Part shown: one piece after another, positions 54,070 to 59,296 of the stretch
Layout of the letters: every line of letters starts with the position of its first letter
Numbering within the stretch: position 1 is the stretch's first letter
DNA from: Actinomycetota bacterium
GTDB lineage: Bacteria; Actinomycetota; Aquicultoria; UBA3085; Oleimmundimicrobiaceae
Length of the DNA stretch: 59,296 nucleotides
Direction of reading: 5' to 3'
Assembly (NCBI GenBank): GCA_030017835.1
Contig: JASEGU010000006.1
Location: 1-59,296 of the forward strand
Notes under the pieces: generated by a model
What the model was told of the DNA's origin: nothing
Seen by the model: only the letters and a program-made list of their open reading frames with translations
Databases searched by the model: none
Program-made: the position numbers and the translations under genes

Positions 54070-54834
54070 TTAACCTTTTGAAGTAGCGTCAATCTCCACA
54101 CCTCCCTCTAAAGTTTTTTCTCTCTTCTTTCTAAGTCTTATGTACCACCAGGACAGCAAGATGCTGAATTCATAGAGGATCAGCATCGGAGCCGCGAATA
54201 TACTCATGGTGACCGGGCTCCAGTCCGGGGTGGCCATGGCCGCGAATACCAGTATTATTATATAAGCGTATCGCCAATTCCTTCTTAAAGATCCGGGCGA
54301 CACCACGCCGAGCATCACCAGAAACAGTATGAAGAGCGGCGTCTCAAACGATATCCCGAAGGCGAAGAGGAAGAACACGGCGTAAGAGGCATACTTCTCG
54401 ACGGTCAGGACCGCCAAGATCCTCCCCTCGGCTTGGGCAAGTAGCCAGCCCGTTCCAACCGGCATGATATATTTATAACCGAAAAAGACGCCCGAGGCAA
54501 AGAGCGTCGCCGCTATAAAGACTATCGGATAGATCAGCTTCTTCTCTTTGAGTTTTAGGGCCGGAGCCACAAAGACAAAAACCTGGTATAGGACGACCGG
54601 AAAGGCGAGAAGGCTGCCGGCAAAGAGGGCTATCTTGAACTTGACCATGAAAGGATCGAGCGGGCTTAGGTAGCTCAGTTTGATCTCGCCCGCGGGCTTT
54701 ACGAGGATGTCCAAGATGTCATAGGCAAAGGAGAAAGAGAGGACCGCGCCCATTAGGATGGCTATAGCCGAGCGGATTATCCTCTTCCTGAGCTCATCTA
54801 GGTGATCCAAGACGGACATGGGCTGATCGCTCAA
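54070..54834 (-). CDS. tatC: Sec-independent protein translocase TatC
   Basis: A 254-residue, six-span core receptor of the Tat export system. SVLDHLDELRKRIIRSAIAIL has the conserved Glu of the N-terminal cytosolic motif; LSPLDPFMVKFKIALFAGSLLAFPVVLYQVFVFVAPAL and FAFGISFETPLFILFLVMLGVVSPGSLRRNWRYAYIIILVFAAMATPDWSP are the typical core. Overlaps the upstream TatA/B gene by 4 bases. The C-terminal tail is Lys-rich. Confidence 0.96.
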   Translation of the reverse strand: MSDQPMSVLDHLDELRKRIIRSAIAILMGAVLSFSFAYDILDILVKPAGEIKLSYLSPLDPFMVKFKIALFAGSLLAFPVVLYQVFVFVAPALKLKEKKLIYPIVFIAATLFASGVFFGYKYIMPVGTGWLLAQAEGRILAVLTVEKYASYAVFFLFAFGISFETPLFILFLVMLGVVSPGSLRRNWRYAYIIILVFAAMATPDWSPVTMSIFAAPMLILYEFSILLSWWYIRLRKKREKTLEGGVEIDATSKG

Positions 54835-55079
54835 CCGTCGCTCCCCTCCGCCTGGGACACCTCTTCGGCCGCCTTTTCGGCCGCCCTCTTCTCTTCAAGT
54901 TCGGCCTGAATGAACTCCATCTTTATTTGGTTTTCAATCTGGTAAGCCGCCCGTTTAAACTCTCTGATGAACTTACCCATGCTCCTTCCAAGTTCTGGAA
55001 GTCTCCTCGGACCGAATATGATCAGGGCGATGAGGAGAATGAATAAAACTTCGGTCATGCCAAGACCCATGATACCCAT
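54831..55079 (-). CDS. tatB: Tat translocase subunit TatA/TatB
   Basis: An 82-residue protein. A single membrane helix with an N-terminal Glu (GMTEVLFILLIALIIFGPRRLPELGRS) carries the FGP hinge, followed by an amphipathic helix (MGKFIREFKRAAYQIENQI) and a charged tail. The Glu in the membrane helix and the long tail point to TatB rather than TatA; in Gram-positive bacteria one protein may serve both roles. Confidence 0.9.
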   Translation of the reverse strand: MGIMGLGMTEVLFILLIALIIFGPRRLPELGRSMGKFIREFKRAAYQIENQIKMEFIQAELEEKRAAEKAAEEVSQAEGSDG

Positions 55080-55100
55080 TAATACACCTCTTGCTAAAAG

Positions 55101-55109
55101 ATAATAGCA
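55101..55109 (-). promoter_or_regulatory. Extended -10 promoter of the tat operon
   Basis: TGCTATTAT on the minus strand (55109-55101) lies about 22 bases before the TatA/B start, with AAGAGGTG as ribosome-binding site. No convincing -35 is visible. Confidence 0.4.
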
Positions 55110-55169
55110 CCTTAAGCCCGATTAGTAAGCGCTATTGATAATTCTCATGCAAATTACGTCATCCATTGA

Positions 55170-55793
55170 TTATACATTCATGGCCGCCATAACCTCTTGA
55201 TCCGTAGTCTGCGAAAAGTCCTCGTAGGCTTGGCCAACGGCGTAGAATTGATCGGGCACTAGCGGACAGACCAATTCGTCCACATGACCCTGGAAGAGAT
55301 CGAGCGTCTCCTTGGGAGCGACCGGCACGGCCAAGATGAGTTCTTTTAGGCCCGATTTTTCGAGGGCTTTTACGGCAGCCAGGGCGGTGTAGCCGGTGGC
55401 AAGACCGTCATCAACCAAGATGACCGTGCGGCCCTTGAGATCGAGGGCGATGTCCGCTCCGATATATTTAGCCCTATACTCATCGGCCTCCTTCGCCTTC
55501 CTTTCTATCTCGTGTTCGATATAGGCCTCGGGAATCAAGAGACGCCTTATGACCTCATCGTCCAAGATGTAGTTATCCTTATCGATCAGGGCGCCGATAG
55601 CAAATTCGGGGTTAAAGGGAGCGCCGATCTTCTTGGCTACAATCAGCTTCAAGGGGGCCTTAAGGCCGCTCGCAATCTCCTTGGCGGTAATCACCCCACC
55701 TCTGGGAATGGCGAGCACGATGACGTCTCTCTCGGCATACTTCTTCAAATGGCCGTAAATAACCTTGCCGGCTTCCGCCCTGTCTTTATACAT
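55170..55793 (-). CDS. Phosphoribosyltransferase domain protein
   Basis: A 207-residue protein with a type I PRTase fold. The PRPP loop is RTVILVDDGLATGYTALAAVKAL. The N-terminus has DVIVLAIPRGGVITAKEIASGL and LKLIVAKKIGAPFNPEFAIGAL. This group of predicted phosphoribosyltransferases is widespread next to stress genes and its substrate is not known. ATG 55793. The gene follows the baeRF-type gene at 115 bp; its own extended -10 promoter (TGCTAGAAT at 55832-55824) is present, so separate expression is possible. Confidence 0.8.
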   Translation of the reverse strand: MYKDRAEAGKVIYGHLKKYAERDVIVLAIPRGGVITAKEIASGLKAPLKLIVAKKIGAPFNPEFAIGALIDKDNYILDDEVIRRLLIPEAYIEHEIERKAKEADEYRAKYIGADIALDLKGRTVILVDDGLATGYTALAAVKALEKSGLKELILAVPVAPKETLDLFQGHVDELVCPLVPDQFYAVGQAYEDFSQTTDQEVMAAMNV

Positions 55794-55823
55794 GGCAGCC
55801 TCCTGGAGTCGATGGGTGAAAAG

Positions 55824-55832
55824 ATTCTAGCA
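55824..55832 (-). promoter_or_regulatory. Extended -10 promoter of the phosphoribosyltransferase gene
   Basis: TGCTAGAAT on the minus strand, about 31 bases before the ATG at 55793. It shares the TGTGCTA string with the topA and rpmE promoters. Confidence 0.4.
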
Positions 55833-55907
55833 CATGAAACGCCGGTTTTGCAGCATACCGGCCGGCTCTGCAAGTTCGAACCAGATAATGGATGGTGCGG
55901 CCGGCTC

Positions 55908-57080
55908 TCAATAGCGGAGCCACGCCCCAGCCAAGATCCCCTTGGGCAGCTCCTCCTTCTTCTTGGCATAAACGACCCCGCCGCTAAGGAGCGTATGAAC
56001 GGCGGCCAGATCCAAAAGATCCTGGCTCTCAGCCTTGGCTTGCTTGTGCAGCTCCACCTTGCGCAGATCGGGCTCGAATAGTCCCCACTCTTGAAAATCG
56101 GTTGCAACCAGCAAGGTGTCGATGCGGCCCTCGTGGGCGGCGATGACAATTTCTTTCATATCGCTAGTGGCCTCTCTGCTCTTGCTCCCGATGAGCTCTT
56201 CATATTTTGCGATCGCCTCGCTCTGCTCTTTTTCAAAAAGCGGGCCAACGATATCGACAGCCTGCTTATGAAGAGACTCGGTGCTCAGTCTGTCGGGGCT
56301 TCCCTCGATGGTCTCATCCAATATGAGAGGGTAGCCGCTCGCCTCGCGGTAGATCGATAAGAGATAGCCGACCCCGGCCAATATCAGGGGAGCCCTTTCC
56401 CTTTTAAGCCTCTCCTTGAGACCTTTATCCACCTCTTGGAAGTATCTTAAGAGATTTTTCTTGGCATCGTCCGCCCCAACGCCGCCGTGGCCGTGAAACA
56501 TGGCCTGGCCTCGGCCCCCCGCGCCCGGCGCGGTGGCAGCGATGTGAAATTGAAGCTGGCTCTCTGGTTCCTCATCGAAGCGAAGGGCCTCGGCAAGACT
56601 CGATGGCGCCGCCTTAAGATCCACCTCGTCCGCGCTAAAGCGGCTGCATTGGATGAGTCTAATCTCGTTTTTGCTTAAGGCCAGGATGAAGAAACGACCG
56701 TCGTTGTAGAATAGTGAAAGGAGCGGTTTGACGTGGAAGCGTTCGCCGACGGTCGCCAATTCCTCGAACTCAAGGGGTAAACGATAGCGGAAGGCTTTCT
56801 CTCTCGAAAGGAATATGGCAAGCCCCTCGCCCTGGTGTTGCCAGAATAGACCGTCACTCATTAGGGGCCTGACCGGATCGAGCAGGGTCTTTGCCTCGAC
56901 CGCTCGCACCCCCTTCTCCATGAGCTCCTCTTCGGCCATTTTAAGCAAATTCTTCAATCGGAGCGGCCCCTCTTCTGTCTCCCTTCCCATGCGCGCGGTC
57001 GGCATGTAGATAGAGACAGAGATTCCACTGGAGGCCCCCATGAGCTCCTTGAGGTCTTCCTCGGTAAACATATCAATCAT
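55908..57080 (-). CDS. eRF1-like (baeRF family) protein
   Basis: A 390-residue protein of the bacterial/archaeal eRF1-related (baeRF) group. ISVYMPTARMGRETEEGPLRLKNLLKMAEEELMEKG, FFILALSKNEIRLIQCS and LILAGVGYLLSIYREASGYPLILDETIEG match that plan; in the C-terminal half IVIAAHEGRIDTLLVATDFQEWG is an eRF1 domain-3-like segment. Members are thought to act on stalled ribosomes or on hibernation; no experimental role is known for this subgroup. ATG 57080 has AAAGGGGG upstream. A consensus-like promoter is visible 135-163 bases upstream. Confidence 0.75.
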   Translation of the reverse strand: MIDMFTEEDLKELMGASSGISVSIYMPTARMGRETEEGPLRLKNLLKMAEEELMEKGVRAVEAKTLLDPVRPLMSDGLFWQHQGEGLAIFLSREKAFRYRLPLEFEELATVGERFHVKPLLSLFYNDGRFFILALSKNEIRLIQCSRFSADEVDLKAAPSSLAEALRFDEEPESQLQFHIAATAPGAGGRGQAMFHGHGGVGADDAKKNLLRYFQEVDKGLKERLKRERAPLILAGVGYLLSIYREASGYPLILDETIEGSPDRLSTESLHKQAVDIVGPLFEKEQSEAIAKYEELIGSKSREATSDMKEIVIAAHEGRIDTLLVATDFQEWGLFEPDLRKVELHKQAKAESQDLLDLAAVHTLLSGGVVYAKKKEELPKGILAGAWLRY

Positions 57081-57214
57081 CTGATCCGCCCCCTTTCCCG
57101 TTGATGCGCTTTTCAAAGTTTAAGTTGCCGGTAAAACCCAAGCGAAACAGAGAAGGTACCACAAGGTAATAGATCTTTCCTGAAAATTGATGGATAAAAG
57201 AAGAACTTAACTAC

Positions 57215-57243
57215 AGTATCGCCCAATTTTGAGCAAACTTCAA
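57215..57243 (-). promoter_or_regulatory. Promoter of the baeRF gene
   Basis: On the minus strand TTGAAG (57243-57238), 17 bases and GATACT (57220-57215). It gives a leader of about 130 bases before the ATG at 57080. Confidence 0.5.
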
Positions 57244-57380
57244 TCGAGTTGGATCTCCTTCTGCCTCCGACTTAATCCTTGAGGTTAAGCAACCAATTTG
57301 ATCTCTCTGGGCCAAGGCGCAACTTAATCTGACCGATTAAGCGCAAAGCAAAGGTGAAAGCCAGCTCTGCCTTATGCCAG

Positions 57381-57590
57381 AATCGTTTCGGCCTGGGTGA
57401 AGGGCAGTTTCAAATCGTGGGCAACTTCCTGGTGAGCAACCTTGCCCAGAGCGATGTTTAAGCCCGCCCTCAAATGCGGGTTGTCGGCGAGCGCAGTGCG
57501 CCAGCCCTTGTCGGCGAAGATGTAATAAAGATTCAAGATGAGCTTAGATGCAAAGATTAAGAGATCGCCTGACCGGCCCCCAAAATTTAA
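57381..57590 (-). pseudogene. Alanine dehydrogenase C-terminal fragment
   Basis: On the minus strand the frame reads ADKGWRTALADNPHLRAGLN, then IALGKVAHQEVAHDLKLPFT and QAETILA before a stop, the C-terminal end of alanine dehydrogenase. Nothing of the NAD-binding or catalytic part precedes it: upstream codons do not match the family and run into the DUF4143 fragment. No start codon with a ribosome-binding site is visible. The fragment is probably dead. Confidence 0.7.
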
Positions 57591-57606
57591 CTGGCAATCA
57601 AAAGAG

Positions 57607-57798
57607 TTACCCCTCTGGTGTGCTCAGCCCCAATAAAAATTTATCGGCAGGCATGATCTCTATGCCGCCCTTGAGCATTTTATCCTCCCCTCTGTAGACG
57701 AGAAACCTTTTCGCTTCAGGATAATCTTCCCCAAAGGTCTTGAGGGCTCTGATATCTTGAGGATGTATGGTCGTCGCATTCTTTACCTCTATCGCCAT
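57607..57798 (-). pseudogene. DUF4143 AAA ATPase C-terminal fragment
   Basis: The minus strand encodes 63 residues: MAIEVKNATTIHPQDIRALK, then a YPEAKRFLVYRG segment and the end LSTPEG. This is the nuclease-like tail of ATPases of the AAA_14/DUF4143 group. The ATPase domain is lost; the fragment begins exactly at the end of a type I-C CRISPR repeat scrap, so the junction is a deletion inside an old CRISPR array. Confidence 0.7.
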
Positions 57799-57801
57799 AA
57801 A

Positions 57802-57871
57802 GTTTCAATCCACGCCCCCGACCCTCAAAAAAGAGGATAGTTTCAATCCACGCCCCCGCACGGGGGGCGAC
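57802..57871 (-). CRISPR. Degraded type I-C CRISPR repeat pair
   Basis: A full 32-base repeat at 57840-57871 begins GTTTCAATCCACGCCCCCG and ends GGGGGGCGAC, the well-known type I-C repeat read backwards. A truncated copy of its first 19 bases lies at 57802-57820. Only 19 bases separate the two, too short for a spacer, so part of a repeat and spacer is lost. The crRNA sense is on the minus strand, like the I-E array that follows after 34 bases. Confidence 0.85.
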
Positions 57872-57906
57872 GAAAAACCTCCTTACTGGGGTTTTCTCCC
57901 AATCGC

Positions 57907-59217
57907 GGTTCATCCCCACGCATGTGGGGAACACTAATCGTTTTCAAAACCACTGTATAAGTATCGTCGGTTCATCCCCACGCATGTGGGGAACACAATA
58001 GCCTCATCTCCGTCGTATAGTCGTATCATGGTTCATCCCCACGCATGTGGGGAACACAAGATTCCAAATATAAACAAATATATTAGTGACGGTTCATCCC
58101 CACGCATGTGGGGAACACTACAGTATTTTGAATAAACTATTAACAGTTACCGGTTCATCCCCACGCATGTGGGGAACACAACGCAGGAAAGAATTAAAAT
58201 ATGATGAATTACGGTTCATCCCCACGCATGTGGGGAACACGCCGATGATCTTCTTAATTTATTTTTTGATTACGGTTCATCCCCACGCATGTGGGGAACA
58301 CTTCCCCAAAACTTCGGCCAACCTAACGTGTTCCGGTTCATCCCCACGCATGTGGGGAACACGAGCCAGACCCGTAGGCTGTTCTAAATTCTACCGGTTC
58401 ATCCCCACGCATGTGGGGAACACATCTAAAAGCTCGGGTCTCTCCACTAAAAATTCGGTTCATCCCCACGCATGTGGGGAACACTAATTGATTTGCCAGA
58501 ACACAATCCATTTCACCGGTTCATCCCCACGCATGTGGGGAACACTTTTGACGCGATTATTGTTGAGGAATTTCGACTGGTTCATCCCCACGCATGTGGG
58601 GAACACGATGTATCAAATTTCAAATTATGTTCTCCAACCGGTTCATCCCCACGCATGTGGGGAACACCATTGATGGCATCAAAGTTATACCCCCAGTATC
58701 GGTTCATCCCCACGCATGTGGGGAACACGACTAATCCTCCATATGCCTGCTCCCAGACTCCGGTTCATCCCCACGCATGTGGGGAACACAATACTCCCCC
58801 GTCTGTAAAGCCTACTAAATACGGTTCATCCCCACGCATGTGGGGAACACGAAGGAAAAGGCCGAAGCAGTTAAAAGAGCACCGGTTCATCCCCACGCAT
58901 GTGGGGAACACATCAGACCCGTAATCCTGCAAATCCACGGGCGCGGTTCATCCCCACGCATGTGGGGAACACAACCAGTCATAATGCGGAACATAAGCAA
59001 ATAGCGGTTCATCCCCACGCATGTGGGGAACACGTGTTAATGACACTGATTATGTTTTTTCAAAACGGTTCATCCCCACGCATGTGGGGAACACTGCATC
59101 GTCAATTTCCTCCTCGTCGAGCTCTTCCGGTTCATCCCCACGCATGTGGGGAACACCTGGTTAGAGGGGTCAGCCTATAAATATTATACGGTTCATCCCC
59201 ACGCATGTGGGGAACAC
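57907..59217 (-). CRISPR. Type I-E CRISPR array, 22 repeats and 21 spacers
   Basis: 22 near-identical repeats of 28 bases (plus-strand GGTTCATCCCC to GGGGAACAC, usually preceded by C, making 29) recur with a period of 61 bases; two periods are 62. Spacers are 32-33 bases (with a 29-base repeat). The repeat is an inverted hairpin typical of I-E; in crRNA sense it reads GTGTTCCCC to GGGGATGAACC, so transcription is leftward and the leader is at the right edge. All repeats are intact, so the array looks recently active. Plus-strand open frames here (VHPHACGEH, SSPRMWGT, FIPTHVGNT) are artefacts of the repeat period. No cas gene is in the window. Confidence 0.97.
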
Positions 59218-59296
59218 ACTTCTTGAACTTGATATATTTATTGAGCAAGCTCAATAAAGCACCGAATTAGTCAACTTATGTTTAATATAACACGAT
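59218..59296 (-). promoter_or_regulatory. AT-rich CRISPR leader with 10-bp inverted repeat
   Basis: The 79 bases beyond the newest repeat are AT-rich, as expected for a leader. A perfect inverted repeat TTTATTGAGC-AA-GCTCAATAAA lies at 59237-59258, 20 bases from the first repeat. TTGACT at 59272-59267 could be a -35, but no -10 at the right distance is clear. The leader is cut by the window edge. Confidence 0.65.

Noticed and set aside
57117-57380. Another gene between the baeRF gene and the alanine dehydrogenase scrap
   Set aside because: No open frame with family likeness; only a promoter for the baeRF gene is supported.
58086-59180. Several plus-strand open frames with VHPHACGEH, FIPTHVGNT and SSPRMWGT repeats
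   Set aside because: They are translations of the CRISPR repeats in different frames (61-base period), a well-known annotation artefact; no ribosome-binding sites.
57802-59217. Prophage or insertion sequence near the CRISPR locus
   Set aside because: No transposase, integrase or terminal inverted repeats are visible.

Overview
This window looks like a piece of a monoderm, probably anaerobic, thermophile-associated bacterium from a deep actinobacterial or Firmicutes-like lineage. That is an inference from gene content: SLH and copper-amine-oxidase-N surface domains, CsaB/TagA, SpoIID, GerMN, DUF3048, DUF1385, RicT, ThyX, class I Fe-S fumarase, many TTG starts, no outer-membrane genes, and several archaeal-flavoured genes (cyclic 2,3-diphosphoglycerate synthesis, ApgM, an archaeal-type TopA). 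Almost everything is on the minus strand; the one clear plus-strand gene is the DUF3048 protein at 18.3 kb.

Region 1 (0-18 kb) is a cell-envelope region. A secreted repeat protein lies next to an ECF sigma factor and a membrane anti-sigma protein. Both the sigma gene and the secreted protein gene have the same GTAAC-N16-CGTC promoter, so they probably form a small surface-stress regulon. Next come an SLH-anchored subtilase, a fused CsaB-TagA enzyme that probably makes the pyruvylated wall polymer bound by SLH domains, DUF5693, DUF4127, SpoIID, an SLH amidase and a GerMN lipoprotein. The region ends in a frameshifted beta-helix pseudogene joined to the first codons of a nucleotide-sugar dehydrogenase.

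Region 2 (18-33 kb) is a long minus-strand run of housekeeping genes. In transcription order it is a phosphoesterase, cyclic diphosphoglycerate synthetase, 2-phosphoglycerate kinase, transaldolase-like protein, rho, rpmE, thyX, DUF1385, prfA, prmC, sua5, rpiB, glyA, dCMP deaminase, atpZ and murA. The first three genes form a cyclic 2,3-diphosphoglycerate (thermoprotectant) cassette. Its synthetase apparently starts at an AUA codon that overlaps the upstream stop.

Region 3 (33-50.9 kb) holds glycogen debranching, a glycosyltransferase, ApgM, threonine and lysine biosynthesis (thrC, hom, lysA), nfo, argS, an internally deleted HtrA remnant, tRNA-Thr(CGT), ricT, holB, tmk, and mdh with class I fumarase whose two subunit genes are separated by an MFS transporter gene.

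Region 4 (51-57 kb) holds an archaeal-type topA, a Tat operon that continues into a tiny membrane protein and a b-type cytochrome, a phosphoribosyltransferase and a baeRF-like protein.

Region 5 (57.1-59.3 kb) is decayed DNA (alanine dehydrogenase and DUF4143 ATPase C-terminal scraps and a degraded type I-C repeat pair). It runs directly into a 22-repeat type I-E CRISPR array read on the minus strand. The array leader, with a perfect inverted repeat, is at the right edge. No cas gene is in the window; they would be expected to the right.
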